A stretch of DNA of 64,000 nt from Cyanobium sp. FGCU52 (GCA_024958715.1 JANWUS010000024.1:1-64000); one strand, 5' to 3'. Shown: positions 14,728-24,344, numbered from the stretch's first letter. Notes: generated by a model from the letters alone, not told the origin. Numbers and translations: made by a program.

Positions 14728-15429
14728 TCAGCGGGAGAAGACCCACCAGGTGACCATCGGCACGACCGAGCCCACCACCAGCAGCACCACCACCCAGGTG
14801 AAGGCATTGCTGGAGGCGGTCTCCTCCTGGCTGGGGATGTTGCTCACCACGGCAGGAGCCTCGGGAACGTCGGGTTCTCCGGGATCTTCGCCCCCGTCGA
14901 TCACCACGTCCAGTCGGGCCAGGGCATCGAGGGTGGCCTGGCGGTAGCGATCCCCCTCCTTGAGCGGCTGGGCCATGGTGGTGCGGGCGGTGCTGCGCAG
15001 CAGCTCAGGCGGCAGCTGGCGCTCCAGGGGTGGGGAGGCGACGATCGCCGTGCCGCGGGTCTGCCCGTCGATCAGCAGCAGCAGCAGCGGATCGGCGCCG
15101 AGGTTGCCCTCGACCGGGTCGGGGGTCCAGCGCTGCAGCACCTGTCGGCCCAGGTTTTCCAGGCTCACGCCGTAATCGAGACGGGTGACGGTGATCAGCC
15201 GCGCATCGACGTGGTCGGCGGCGAAGCTCTCCAGCTTCTGCTCGATCTCGCTGCGGCCGGCCCGGCTCAGCACATCGGCGCTGTCCAGCACCCGCTCCGG
15301 CGGCGGGGAGGCGGGCAGGTCGGCCAGGGTGAGCGCCAGGGCCGAGCGGGCCGGAACCGCCAGGGTGAGCAACAGGAGGGCCAGCAGCAGGGCATGGCGA
15401 ACCGGCCGGAGCAGGGACGGAATGGCCAA
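14728..15429 (-). CDS. TPM domain protein, Psb32-like photosystem II repair factor
   Basis: 233 residues: signal peptide (MAIPSLLRPVRHALLLALLL), a TPM (TLP18.3/Psb32/MOLO-1) domain at about 40-185 with 'VLDSADVLSRAGRSEIEQKL' and 'DPLLLLLIDGQTRGTAIVAS', and one C-terminal membrane helix (FTWVVVLLVVGSVVPMVTWW). This matches Psb32 of cyanobacteria, a thylakoid protein with a lumenal domain that protects and helps repair photosystem II. Its gene is 21 bases upstream of pcxA. Confidence 0.85.
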   Translation of the reverse strand: MAIPSLLRPVRHALLLALLLLTLAVPARSALALTLADLPASPPPERVLDSADVLSRAGRSEIEQKLESFAADHVDARLITVTRLDYGVSLENLGRQVLQRWTPDPVEGNLGADPLLLLLIDGQTRGTAIVASPPLERQLPPELLRSTARTTMAQPLKEGDRYRQATLDALARLDVVIDGGEDPGEPDVPEAPAVVSNIPSQEETASSNAFTWVVVLLVVGSVVPMVTWWVFSR

Positions 15430-15459
15430 GAACGGAGCGCAGGTTCCCCCAGTCTGACG

Positions 15460-15867
15460 TCAGGCCGCCAGGCTGTCGCGGTGGAGGATCTCGATCACCT
15501 CCAGGATCTGCTGGGCGCGTTCGGCTCCGATCACCAGCTGCTCGGCCATCGCGGCCAGAAGCTCCCGCTCATGGGGCTGCACCACCCGGTCGCTGTGCAC
15601 CAGCTGCGCCGCCATCGCCAGGGCGGTCTCCTGCTGGGGGCCGTTCAGGGCCGCCAGCGACTGGGCCAGAAGCTGCTGCCAGCCATCGCTGCGCAGCCGC
15701 TGCAGCAGCCCGTCGAACAGGTTGCCCATCTCCTCCTCGGAGGCCTGGCGGTAGGGATGGCGGCCCTCCAGCTGCTCGCGCAGGGCGTGGGCTTCCTGGC
15801 GGTCGAGGGTTCCGTCGCAGGCCACGGCGACCAGGGCGATGGCGGCGAAGGCCTCTCGGGGGGTCAT
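15460..15867 (-). CDS. TerB-like (TerB/DjlA N-terminal fold) protein
   Basis: 135 residues, all-helical, with the TerB-type pattern 'AFAAIALVAVACDGTLDRQEAHAL' followed by 'ALAMAAQLVHSDRVVQPHERELLAAMAEQL', where the Asp-Gly and Asp-x-x-Glu motifs recall metal-binding loops of TerB. The start is taken as the ATG at 15867; two upstream ATGs (15942, 15969) add an unpatterned tail and the last would overlap the divergent gene. Its molecular role in cyanobacteria is unknown; TerB relatives elsewhere are linked to tellurite resistance. Confidence 0.75.
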   Translation of the reverse strand: MTPREAFAAIALVAVACDGTLDRQEAHALREQLEGRHPYRQASEEEMGNLFDGLLQRLRSDGWQQLLAQSLAALNGPQQETALAMAAQLVHSDRVVQPHERELLAAMAEQLVIGAERAQQILEVIEILHRDSLAA

Positions 15868-15953
15868 GGGGAGGGGGGCAGGACTGGGCCCATTGCAGCA
15901 GTGCCCGCTCCCTCCGGCATCCTGGGAGCCGTTGAACGACATGGCCGGCTCCG

Positions 15954-16601
15954 ATGGCAATGCCCGCACCCGCCCGCATCGTCGTGGGGTTGGGGGTTCT
16001 GGGGCTGGTGTTGACGGTGGTGAACCAGGCCACGGCGCCGGGCCTCGAGCCGCCGCTGGAGCGTGCCGCCGTGCTCGCGGGCATTCTCTCGGTGCTGCTG
16101 ATGCTGGTGGGCGTGCTCGGCGAACGGGTGCTGCCGGTGGATGCGGAGCGGGCGGCCCTGAGCGGCCGCGAGGGGCTGGAGCTGGCCGAGGGCCTGCCTC
16201 CGGCCCTGGCGAGGGAGCTGGGCTGGGGCAGCACCCTGCTGCTCACGGCCACCCCCGCCGCCGTGGTGCTGGTGCTCTGGAATGGCCGCCCGCTGCTGCG
16301 GCGCGGCCTGCTGGCCGACACCCCCTACGTTCCCGGCCCCATCGCCGAGCGGGCCCTCACCACCGGTCGGGCGATCTCGCTGGTGGATCTGCGGCTCTAT
16401 CCGGGCCGCAACGAGTTCGAGGGGCTTCTGGCTGGATTGCCCTCCGTGCTCGTGCAGCCCATCGGCGAGCGGGGCCTGCTGCTGCTGGGCGGCTGGTCGG
16501 CCCGCTGTTTCAGCCGCGCCGATCTGCTCTGGGTGGAGGGCTGGAGCCGGCGCCTCAGCGAGGACTGGCCGAGCGGCCCGGACGGGCCCGGAAGCGACTG
16601 A
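15954..16601 (+). CDS. cofactor assembly of complex C subunit B (CCB2/CCB4-like)
   Basis: 215 residues with two N-terminal membrane helices (IVVGLGVLGLVLTVVNQATA and AAVLAGILSVLLMLVGVLGE) and a soluble domain ending 'GERGLLLLGGWSARCFSRADLLW'. This is the family (DUF2930) of the CCB proteins that attach the unusual heme c-n (ci) to cytochrome b6 in the cytochrome b6f complex. Start ATG at 15954 or 15960. Its 3' end overlaps the convergent lptC-like gene by 47 bases. Confidence 0.8.
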   Translation: MAMPAPARIVVGLGVLGLVLTVVNQATAPGLEPPLERAAVLAGILSVLLMLVGVLGERVLPVDAERAALSGREGLELAEGLPPALARELGWGSTLLLTATPAAVVLVLWNGRPLLRRGLLADTPYVPGPIAERALTTGRAISLVDLRLYPGRNEFEGLLAGLPSVLVQPIGERGLLLLGGWSARCFSRADLLWVEGWSRRLSEDWPSGPDGPGSD

Positions 16602-17733
16602 CCACCCGCCCGCCGGGAGCCGTCACCTCCACCGTGCCGTCGTTGCCGAGACGCCCCCGAAGCCGCGTTCCCCGGGTGATCTGACTGTTGGCGCTGCGTC
16701 GCAGCTCCAGCGGTCCGTCGGCTTCCACGGCCTGGTTGCTCCAGTTCCACTGGCAGCGGTCGGCCCGCAGGCTCTCGCCCGGTTGCTCGATCAGGCAGCC
16801 GGCGGCGATGGTGGCCTGCTCCTTCTTCCCATCCACCTCCAGACCGACGCCGCTGGCCCGCAGGCTGCCGCGACGAGCCTGGAAGGACCCATCGGTGGTC
16901 GCCCGCTCGGCGGCCAGATCTATCTCCACCGAGCCGGTGGTGAGGGCGTTGCCCTCGGCGGGGTCCTCGAAGCGCACGGGAGAACCGAGGGTGTAGCGCT
17001 GCTGGAGGGTGTTGCCCGAAAGGGAGCCGGCGATCAGGGTCTGGGCCGGGCGATCGGCCGCGCGGCCGGCCGGCCGCCGGGTGCCGCGCACCAGGCCGCG
17101 GGTCTCGAGGACGCCGGTGGCCGGGTACCAGTCGGCCTTGCCCACGGTGAGCAGGGTTTCCGGCGGGCCCGCCGGCAGCGCGCGGCGGGGATCGAAGGGA
17201 CGGGCCCAGTGCTGCAGGCGCGGCCGGCCCCTCATCTCCAGGAGGCCCTTGTCGAACTTGAAGATGGCCCGTCGTGCCGAGAGCCGGTTCTGGCGGTCGA
17301 AGGCCTCGGGACCGCGATCGATGATCAGGCGGTCCCTGCGCGGAAGCCAGCGGGCCCGGGAGGCCCGGATCTGCAGGAGCTGCTCGCCGAGACGATCCAC
17401 CCGGATCGTGCCCTCCAGCAGGATCGCCTCACCGTCGTTGATCACGGTGCCGCGGGTGGCGGACAGCCGGTAGAGCGGTTCGCCCTTGGCGAAGATCACC
17501 CCCTCGGGATCGCGGGCCTGGGCCACGCGGCGGCGAAGGTCGTAGCGCGCTTCCGGGCTGCGCAGCTGCCAGGCGGGACGTCCCTGGCGATCCTGCTGGC
17601 GCAGGTCGAGGGAGCGGAAAACGAAGGGAGGAGAAGGATCCTGGTTTGTTTCCTGTGCCCGCTGGCAACCGGCCGGGAGCAGCAGAAGCGGCAGCAGGAG
17701 GCCGGCAGCCGTGCGGCGGGGCGTCCGGCTCAC
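16555..17733 (-). CDS. lptC: LptC-like LPS export periplasmic protein
   Basis: 392 residues, longer than proteobacterial LptC but usual for cyanobacteria. A lipoprotein signal (LLLPLLLLPAGC, lipobox Cys23) precedes the beta-jellyroll repeats: 'PFVFRSLDLRQQDRQGRPAW', then 'ARYDLRRRVAQARDPEGVIF' and two OstA-like segments. It would carry LPS from the inner-membrane ABC transporter to the periplasmic bridge. Its start codon overlaps the metG stop by 4 bases, so the two are co-transcribed. Assigned by family recognition of the N-terminal repeats. Confidence 0.8.
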   Translation of the reverse strand: MSRTPRRTAAGLLLPLLLLPAGCQRAQETNQDPSPPFVFRSLDLRQQDRQGRPAWQLRSPEARYDLRRRVAQARDPEGVIFAKGEPLYRLSATRGTVINDGEAILLEGTIRVDRLGEQLLQIRASRARWLPRRDRLIIDRGPEAFDRQNRLSARRAIFKFDKGLLEMRGRPRLQHWARPFDPRRALPAGPPETLLTVGKADWYPATGVLETRGLVRGTRRPAGRAADRPAQTLIAGSLSGNTLQQRYTLGSPVRFEDPAEGNALTTGSVEIDLAAERATTDGSFQARRGSLRASGVGLEVDGKKEQATIAAGCLIEQPGESLRADRCQWNWSNQAVEADGPLELRRSANSQITRGTRLRGRLGNDGTVEVTAPGGRVVSRFRARPGRSASPR

Positions 17734-19301
17734 AGGGGTCCGTCGAGCTCGAGGCGCTGCATCACCGGCTCAGGCGGGGGCAACGGCGCGCCCACCGCCA
17801 GCCGACCCCACCGGCGGGCGGTCTGCCAGGGGGTGCCATCGCCGTCGTCGCCGGGCCCGCTGACCAGCGGGGCCTGTCCCAGCTGCTCCAGCATCCGCGC
17901 CGACAGATCGGGCAGCAGCGGCGCCAGCAGCACCGCCACCCGTCGGGTCGCCTCCAGCACGGCGTACAGGTCGGCCCCCACGGCCCCGGCCATGCCTTCG
18001 AGCTTCATCCGCTTCCAGGGGGCCTGGTCGTTGAGGAAACCGTTGGCGCTGATGGCAAGCTGCAGGGCTGCCTCGGCGGCCGAGCGGAAATCGGAGTCCT
18101 GCATCGCCGCGTCGTAGCGGGCATCGGCCTCGTCGGCCAGTCGCGCCAGGGGATGGGAGGGGCCGGCCGCGTCGCCGGCGGGGGGCACGGCGGCATCGAA
18201 CCACTTGCGGGCCATCGACGAGGTGCGGTTGAGCAGGTTGCCGATCGTGTTGGCCAGGTCGTTGTTGACCAGATCCACGAAGCGCTGCTGCTGGAAATCG
18301 CCGTCGTCGCCGAAGGGGATGTCGCGCAGCAGATACCAGCGCACGGCATCGCGGCCGCAGAGATCGAGCAGCCGTTCCGGATCGAGCACGTTGCCGAGGG
18401 ACTTGCCCATCTTCTGCCCCTCGCGGGTGAGGAAGCCGTGGCCGAACACCCGCTCCGGCAGGGGCAGCCCGGCCGACAGGAGCATGGCCGGCCAGAACAC
18501 GGCATGGAAGCGCAGGATGTCCTTGCCGATCACATGCAGGCTGGCGGGCCAGCCCCGGGCCACCGCCCGCTCGAGATCGGCGGGATCCTCGGGTTCGAGC
18601 AGCGCCGAGAGGTAGCCGAGCAGGGCATCGAACCACACGTAGAAGGTGTGGCCCGGATACCCCGGCACGGCGATGCCCCAGGGCAGGTCGACGCGGGAGA
18701 TCGAGAAGTCGCGCAGGCCGCTGGCCACGAAGTTCTCCACCTCCCGCCGCCGGGAGGCCGGGGCGATGAAGCCGGGCCGGGCCACCAGCTCCTCGATCGC
18801 GCTCTGGTAGCGGGAGAGGCGGAAGAACAGGTTCACCTCGTCGCGCCATTCCAGCGGCTTGCGGTGGATCGAACACTCCGGATCGTCGGCCTCGTGGGGA
18901 TCGTCCTTGAACTCCTCGCAGGCCACGCAGTACCAGCCCTGCTGCCGCCCTTCCACCACATCGCCGCTGGCGCGCACCCGTTCGAAGAACTGGGCCACGA
19001 TCGCGGCATGGCGGGGGTCGGTGGTGCGGATGAAGCGGTCGTTGCCGATGTGCCACCGCTGCCAGAGATCGCGGTACTGCTGGCTCACACGATCGCAGTG
19101 GGCCTGGGGGCTGAGGCCGGCGGCCTCGGCCGTGCGCTGGATCTTCAGCCCATGCTCGTCACAGCCTGTGATGAACATCACCGACTCGCCGCGCAGCCGC
19201 CGATGACGGGCGATCGCATCGCAGGCCAGCGTGGTGTAAGTGCTGCCGAGATGCGGTCGGTCGTTGACGTAGTAGAGCGGAGTCGTGAGCGTGGTGGTCA
19301 A
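17730..19301 (-). CDS. metG: methionyl-tRNA synthetase
   Basis: A 523-residue class I synthetase. The HIGH-type motif is 'YYVNDRPHLGSTYTTLACDA', the zinc-knuckle region is the short single form with 'WYCVACEEF', the KMSKS loop is 'REGQKMGKSLGN', and the anticodon-binding helical domain follows, with no C-terminal tRNA-binding extension. The start is put at a TTG (19301) just before TTTLTTPLYYVN, where family similarity begins; an ATG at 19394 is in frame but would overlap the divergent gene's start. Downstream lptC overlaps by 4 bases. Confidence 0.93.
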   Translation of the reverse strand: MTTTLTTPLYYVNDRPHLGSTYTTLACDAIARHRRLRGESVMFITGCDEHGLKIQRTAEAAGLSPQAHCDRVSQQYRDLWQRWHIGNDRFIRTTDPRHAAIVAQFFERVRASGDVVEGRQQGWYCVACEEFKDDPHEADDPECSIHRKPLEWRDEVNLFFRLSRYQSAIEELVARPGFIAPASRRREVENFVASGLRDFSISRVDLPWGIAVPGYPGHTFYVWFDALLGYLSALLEPEDPADLERAVARGWPASLHVIGKDILRFHAVFWPAMLLSAGLPLPERVFGHGFLTREGQKMGKSLGNVLDPERLLDLCGRDAVRWYLLRDIPFGDDGDFQQQRFVDLVNNDLANTIGNLLNRTSSMARKWFDAAVPPAGDAAGPSHPLARLADEADARYDAAMQDSDFRSAAEAALQLAISANGFLNDQAPWKRMKLEGMAGAVGADLYAVLEATRRVAVLLAPLLPDLSARMLEQLGQAPLVSGPGDDGDGTPWQTARRWGRLAVGAPLPPPEPVMQRLELDGPL

Positions 19302-19392
19302 GGCTCTCGATCGGGGCGCGGGTGAAGGGCTCTCTCGGGTGCCTGTCGGCCCTGCCCCGGGGCCGGATCCTACCCATGGGCCGCCTGCCGCC

Positions 19393-20058
19393 ATGCCGTC
19401 CACCGACCGCTCCGACACCCTGCTCTCCGTCACAGTCAGCGACACCGACGCCGACCTGCGCCGCCGCCGTCTCTGGCTGGCGGCCCTCCATCACCTGGCG
19501 ATCGCCGACGGCGACTTCTCCGCCCCGGAAGTGGCGCTGCTGGAGGAGGAACTGCGGCGCGAGCTGCCCGGAATCGACTGGGACGACCTGCACCTGCCGG
19601 GTGCCGGGGCCCTGGCCCATCGCTTCGGGCCCGGCAGCCCCCTGGCGGAGCAGTTCCTGCGCACCGCGGCGGTGGTGGCCCTGGCGGATGGCTGCATCAG
19701 CCCGATCGAGCGCGAGCTGCTGCAGCACTGGAGCGCGGTGCTGCAGGTGGGCCAGGAGGCCCTGGCGGATCTCCACCCCCAGCGCCTGGGCTGCGACACC
19801 GACAGCGATCCGGGCCTGCTGAACGGGCTGCGGCGCTGGCTCGATGACATCGATCCAACGGACCCGGCCGTGGCCCGGTTCCTGGTGCGGCTGATCCCGG
19901 CCCAGTGCCCGTTCGAGCGCGATGTCGTGCTGTTCGGCCGGAAGGTGGTGCACATCCCGCCGATGTGCAAGATCAATCCCCTCTACGAGCAGCTGGTGGC
20001 CCTGCGCTTCCGCTGCCTCTGCCGGCTCGCGGAGATGGAGGAGAGCGCAGGGGTCTGA
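19393..20058 (+). CDS. TerB-like domain fused to Mo-dependent nitrogenase C-terminal (Mo-nitro_C) domain
   Basis: 221 residues. Residues about 20-125 are helical and TerB-like ('AALHHLAIADGDFSAPE', 'AAVVALADGCISPIERELL'). Residues about 150-215 form a Mo-nitro_C domain, RFLVRLIPAQCPFERDVVLF and then 'HIPPMCKINPLYEQLVALRFR'. The family name comes from diazotroph genomes; its function is not known, and it also occurs in non-fixing cyanobacteria. The ATG at 19393 is preferred since the frame upstream is unpatterned. It is divergent from metG. Confidence 0.85.
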   Translation: MPSTDRSDTLLSVTVSDTDADLRRRRLWLAALHHLAIADGDFSAPEVALLEEELRRELPGIDWDDLHLPGAGALAHRFGPGSPLAEQFLRTAAVVALADGCISPIERELLQHWSAVLQVGQEALADLHPQRLGCDTDSDPGLLNGLRRWLDDIDPTDPAVARFLVRLIPAQCPFERDVVLFGRKVVHIPPMCKINPLYEQLVALRFRCLCRLAEMEESAGV

Positions 20059-20148
20059 GGCCCGGGAGCAGAGATCCGGGGGGTTGAGGCTCCGGCCGGC
20101 CGTTCCGCACCGGCGACGGGCGATCCTGGGGCCGTCGCGCGCTCCCCG

Positions 20149-21987
20149 ATGGCCGTTCCGAACGAGGCAACCCCCGGCGTTCTGGTGTGGGGGGGCGGCA
20201 GCGGCGGGGTGGCGGCCGCCCTGCAGGCGGCGCGCTCCGGCGCCGACACCCTGCTGCTCACCCCAGGGCCCTGGCTTGGCGGGATGGTGAGCGCGGCGGG
20301 GGTCTGCGCCCCCGACGGCAACGAGCTCACCCCCTGGCAGACGGGCCTCTGGGGAGCCCTGCTGCGGGCCCTGGCCGCCGCCGAGCCCACCGGACTGGAT
20401 CAGAACTGGGTGAGCTGCTTCGGCTACCGGCCCGCCACCGCTGAAACGATCCTGCGGCAGTGGGTGGCCGCGGAGGCGCGGCTGCAGTGGTGGCCGCTCT
20501 GCCGGCTGCGGGACGCCCGACGCAGCGGCGACCGGCTCACGGCCCTCACGGTCGAGCGCTCGGGAGAGCTCTGGACCCTGCATCCCCAACTGGTGATCGA
20601 CGGCAGCGACCGGGGGGATGTGTTCCCCCTGGCCGGCGCGGCCTTCGACCTGGGCTGGGAGGCCCGCGAGCGCTACGGGGAGCCTTCGGCGCCGCTGGAG
20701 GCCGATCTCGCCACCAATCCCTTCTTCGAGCGCCAGCCGGTGCAGTCACCCACCTGGGTGGTGATGGGGCAGCTGGCGGAGGGGCGGCCCGCCTTCGACG
20801 CCGACGCCGGTGAGGCCCTGCCCGCCCCGTTCACCGGCGCCGCCGATGCCTTCGGTCTGGAGCGCACCCTCTCCTACGGCCGCCTGCCCGGCGGGCTGGT
20901 GATGCTGAACTGGCCCCTGCAGGGCAACGACTGGCACGGCGGGCTGGAGCGGGCCTTCGCCGGCGACCCCCGGGGCGCTGCCCCCCGGGCCGAGGAGGCC
21001 CTGGCGCTGGAGATGCGCGCCCACAGCCAGGCCTTCGCCCGGGCTCTCGAGCAGGCCAGCGACGGCTGGCTTCAGCCAGGAGCCGCCTTTCCCACGGCAG
21101 AGGAGGCCGCCAACGGCGCCCTGGAGGGCAACGAACCCTTCGCCCTGATGCCCTACTGGCGCGAGGGCCGGCGGCTGGTGGGCCTGGAGCGGGTGGTGGA
21201 GCAGCAGCTGCTGCCGGATGGCCCCGGCGCCCGCATCGCGCCGCTGCCGCTCGCTGCTGATGGCTCCACCACCGCCATCGCCGTGGGCAACTACGCCAAC
21301 GACCACCACTACCCCGGCCCCGACTGGCCCCTGGCGCCGAAGAGCTGCCGCTGGGGCGGCCGCTGGAGCGGCACGCCCTTCTGCCTGCCCTACGGCGCCC
21401 TGGTGAGCCGCACGGTGGTGAACCTGCTGGCGGCCGACAAATGCCTGAGCGTGAGCCACATGGCCAACGGCGCCACCCGGCTCCAGCCCCTGGCGCTGAA
21501 CCTCGGCCAGACGGCCGGTCTGGCGGCGGCCCTCTGCCTGCGGGATGGGCTGCTTCCGGCCCAGCTGCCGGTGCGCCAGCTGCAGCAGGCCCTGGTCGAC
21601 GACCCCCTCGCCCCCGCTGCTCCGGTTCCGCTCTGGAGCACCCCCTGGCACCACCCCCGCTGGCGCGAACGGTTGCAGGTGGTGCTCGACGACCCCTCCC
21701 GGCTGGATGCCTGTGGGGTGCCGATGGGAGCGGGTGAAGAGGATCCCTTCGGCGCCCCTGAGGAGCCGCACGAACGGCTGTGGGAAGGGGACCTTCTCGT
21801 GGATGGCAGCGGCGGCTACCGCCTTGCTGGCCCCGCCTCGCCGGATGGACAGCCCTGGCTGGTGATCACCCTGGAGCCGGCCCTGCATCAATGGCTGGCG
21901 AGCCAGGAGGAGGATCGGCCCGTGCGGCTGATCGGTTGCGCCAACCCCTGGGGGCCCTGGCTGCGGGTGTCGCGGCTGGCGGCCTAG
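20149..21987 (+). CDS. FAD-dependent oxidoreductase (FAD_oxidored family)
   Basis: 612 residues. The N-terminal dinucleotide-binding motif is 'VLVWGGGSGGVAAALQAARSGA' followed by 'GPWLGGMVSAAGVCAPDGNE'. The C-terminal part has the second FAD contact region (LVSRTVVNLLAADKCLSVSH and ATRLQPLALNLGQTAGLAAA), as in large flavoproteins of the FAD_oxidored family. The substrate is unknown. It stands alone, with rnr convergent and the stops overlapping by 4 bases. Confidence 0.85.
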   Translation: MAVPNEATPGVLVWGGGSGGVAAALQAARSGADTLLLTPGPWLGGMVSAAGVCAPDGNELTPWQTGLWGALLRALAAAEPTGLDQNWVSCFGYRPATAETILRQWVAAEARLQWWPLCRLRDARRSGDRLTALTVERSGELWTLHPQLVIDGSDRGDVFPLAGAAFDLGWEARERYGEPSAPLEADLATNPFFERQPVQSPTWVVMGQLAEGRPAFDADAGEALPAPFTGAADAFGLERTLSYGRLPGGLVMLNWPLQGNDWHGGLERAFAGDPRGAAPRAEEALALEMRAHSQAFARALEQASDGWLQPGAAFPTAEEAANGALEGNEPFALMPYWREGRRLVGLERVVEQQLLPDGPGARIAPLPLAADGSTTAIAVGNYANDHHYPGPDWPLAPKSCRWGGRWSGTPFCLPYGALVSRTVVNLLAADKCLSVSHMANGATRLQPLALNLGQTAGLAAALCLRDGLLPAQLPVRQLQQALVDDPLAPAAPVPLWSTPWHHPRWRERLQVVLDDPSRLDACGVPMGAGEEDPFGAPEEPHERLWEGDLLVDGSGGYRLAGPASPDGQPWLVITLEPALHQWLASQEEDRPVRLIGCANPWGPWLRVSRLAA

Positions 21988-24050
21988 GCCCCCGCCTCCA
22001 GGCGCAGGCGATCGCGCAGCGGATCCACCTCCCGCACCCGCACCAGCAGCGCATCGCCGGGGGCGCTGCGGGCCGGGCAGAGGGCGGGAAGGTCGAGGGC
22101 CAGATCCTCCAGGTGCACCAGGGCCAGCCGGTCCTGCTCACGCAGCCAGCGCAGGAACAGGCCGTTCCACTGGGGTGCCGCCTGCTGCTGGAAGAACACC
22201 TGCTGCCAGTGGCGCTGGTCGTCGCGGGAGATCTGGATGCCCTGGCGCAAGGGCCCCTCCAGCTCGGCCAGCAGCGGCTCCAGCTCCGCCTCGCTCAGCA
22301 GGGGGCCCTCGCCCCGCTGGCCCAGGATCTGGCGCCACACCACCAGATCGCCGTAGCGGCGGATCGGCGAGGTGGCCTGCACGTAGGCCTCCAGGCCCAG
22401 GCTGAAGTGGGGGGCTGGGCGGAAGCCCATGTGCCCGCGGCTGAGGCAGCGCCGGATGGCGGCATGGCGCACGGGTCCGGGCGGAAGGGGCTCGAGCTCC
22501 TGCTCCGAGGGCAGGGGGGCGGCGGGCTGGCTGCGGTAGGGAAGGGCCAGGCCATGGCGGCGGCCGTGGTCCGCCACCACCGCCCCGGCCAGGATCATCG
22601 CCTCGGCGACCAGCTGGCGGGACGCGGAGGGTTCGATGATCTCCAGCTCGGCCTGCGGCTCCTGCCCATCGCCGGCCTCGCGGCAGCGGATGCGGCCCTC
22701 CGGCTGGTCGAGCTGCAGGGCGCCCTGCCGCAGCCGCCAGCTGCGACGCAGCAGCAGCAGCCGGTGCAGATCGAGCAGATCGGCCTCCTGGGGCGGTGCC
22801 AGCTCGATCAGCTCATCGGCGTCGGCGTAGGAGAGGCGATAGGCCGGCTTGATCCAGGTGCGCTCCAGCTGCGCCTCGGCCACCGCACCCTCGGCATCGA
22901 GCACCACCGCCAGGCTCCAGGCGGCGCAACGCCGGCCGCTGCGCAGGCTGAGGGGGCCGGTGCTCAGCACCAGCGGGAACATCGGCAGGGTGCCCCGGGC
23001 CAGGTAGAGGCTGGACGCGCGGCGGCGCGCCTCCAGATCCAGGGGGCTGCCGGCCTCGATCAGGCGGTTGGGATCGGCGATGTGGATCCAGATCCGCTGG
23101 CGGCCGTCGGCAAGGCGCTCGAGCGCCAGGCCGTCGTCGATGTCGGCGGTGTCGTCGTCGTCGATCGTGACCGTGTGCAGGCCGGTGCGATCCACCCGCT
23201 GCGCATCACCGGGCCGGGGTTCGTCGGCGGCGGCCGCCAGGGCCTTTGCCTCGGCTTCCAGGGCCGCGGAGAATCCCTGCTCCCAGGTGGTGGCCTCCAG
23301 GGAGGGCAGGTGGTGGCGCTCCCACTGGCCCAGATCCACCAGCAGATGGCGGAGGTCCGCCGCTTCGCCGCCGCAGTGGGCGGCCTGCAGCGCCTGCCGC
23401 AGGGCGGGGGGCAGCGGCTCCTGGTCGTCGCCGGCGGCATGGCGGCGCAGCAGGGCCAGCTCCTGGAGTTCGACTGGCCCGAGCGCATCGGCCTGGAGCG
23501 GCCGGCGCTCCCGCAGGGCCTGATGCCAGGCGTGCTGGCGCTGCTCTGCCAGCATGCGCAACCGCCGTTCCCGCCTCAGGCGCCGCACCTCCGCCAGGGG
23601 ACGGGGCTCGAGCAGGCCGTGGCGGAAGCGGAACAGGGGCTGGGTGCCCGCCAGCCAGAGCCAGACCGCAGCCCGCTGGGCCGGATCGGCGCCATCGCCG
23701 ATCAGATCGACGAAACCGCTGAGGGGCAGAGCCTCGGCGTCGGGATCGGCCTGCAGCAGCAGCCAGGCCGCCCCGTACTCCCCTGCGGGGAAGGCGGCTT
23801 CGGCAAGGCGGGCGGCATCGAGGCGCCATGGCTCCTGGTCGAGCCGCGTTGGACAGCCACGATCGCCGGGCAGGGAGGCCAGAAGCGTGAGCTCCCGCAG
23901 GGGGAGCTGTTGCGGACGGGCGTCGAAGCCCACCGCCAGGTTGGCGCGACTTCCCTTCAGGGCCAGCACCACCGCCAGCCGCGGGCCGCGGGATTCGTCT
24001 ACACCGACGAGGTCGCCGGGGCCGATCGCTGCGGCAGCCGCGGACGGCAA
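21984..24050 (-). CDS. RNase II/R family exoribonuclease
   Basis: 688 residues. The RNB catalytic domain is clear: 'TIDDDDTADIDDGLALERL' holds the Asp cluster that binds magnesium, with 'HIADPNRLIEAGSPLDLEAR', 'GTLPMFPLVLSTGPLSLRSG' and 'YVQATSPIRRYGDLVVWRQI' following in order, then a short S1-like end. It degrades RNA 3' to 5'. The N-terminus is cyanobacteria-specific. Gene order rpmG-rpsR-rnr on this strand is common in cyanobacteria; rpsR ends 1 base before this start. Confidence 0.93.
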   Translation of the reverse strand: MPSAAAAAIGPGDLVGVDESRGPRLAVVLALKGSRANLAVGFDARPQQLPLRELTLLASLPGDRGCPTRLDQEPWRLDAARLAEAAFPAGEYGAAWLLLQADPDAEALPLSGFVDLIGDGADPAQRAAVWLWLAGTQPLFRFRHGLLEPRPLAEVRRLRRERRLRMLAEQRQHAWHQALRERRPLQADALGPVELQELALLRRHAAGDDQEPLPPALRQALQAAHCGGEAADLRHLLVDLGQWERHHLPSLEATTWEQGFSAALEAEAKALAAAADEPRPGDAQRVDRTGLHTVTIDDDDTADIDDGLALERLADGRQRIWIHIADPNRLIEAGSPLDLEARRRASSLYLARGTLPMFPLVLSTGPLSLRSGRRCAAWSLAVVLDAEGAVAEAQLERTWIKPAYRLSYADADELIELAPPQEADLLDLHRLLLLRRSWRLRQGALQLDQPEGRIRCREAGDGQEPQAELEIIEPSASRQLVAEAMILAGAVVADHGRRHGLALPYRSQPAAPLPSEQELEPLPPGPVRHAAIRRCLSRGHMGFRPAPHFSLGLEAYVQATSPIRRYGDLVVWRQILGQRGEGPLLSEAELEPLLAELEGPLRQGIQISRDDQRHWQQVFFQQQAAPQWNGLFLRWLREQDRLALVHLEDLALDLPALCPARSAPGDALLVRVREVDPLRDRLRLEAGA

Positions 24051-24051
24051 C

Positions 24052-24273
24052 TCAGCCTTCGGGGTTTACGAAGGGGAGCAGGGCCACGATGCGGGCGCGC
24101 TTGACAGCGTTGGTGAGATCGCGCTGCTGCTTGGCGGTGAGGCCGGTGAGACGGCGGGGCAGGATCTTACCGCGTTCGGTGATGAACTTCTTCAGCAGAT
24201 CGACGTCTTTGTAGTCGATCGGATCACCGGGTTTGATCGGCGAAAGACGCTTCTTGAAAAAGGAGCTGGCCAT
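24052..24273 (-). CDS. rpsR: 30S ribosomal protein S18
   Basis: 73 residues matching bS18 throughout: '[20 protein letters not shown]', '[20 protein letters not shown]' and '[20 protein letters not shown]'. It binds S6 in the small-subunit platform. It lies between rpmG and the exoribonuclease gene on the same strand. Confidence 0.98.
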   Translation of the reverse strand: MASSFFKKRLSPIKPGDPIDYKDVDLLKKFITERGKILPRRLTGLTAKQQRDLTNAVKRARIVALLPFVNPEG

Positions 24274-24344
24274 GGGGGAGGGAAGGAAAACGAAGAGGGG
24301 TTCTGCGACTGCGCAAGCGAACGGGTGGCCTCAGGCCGCCGCGC

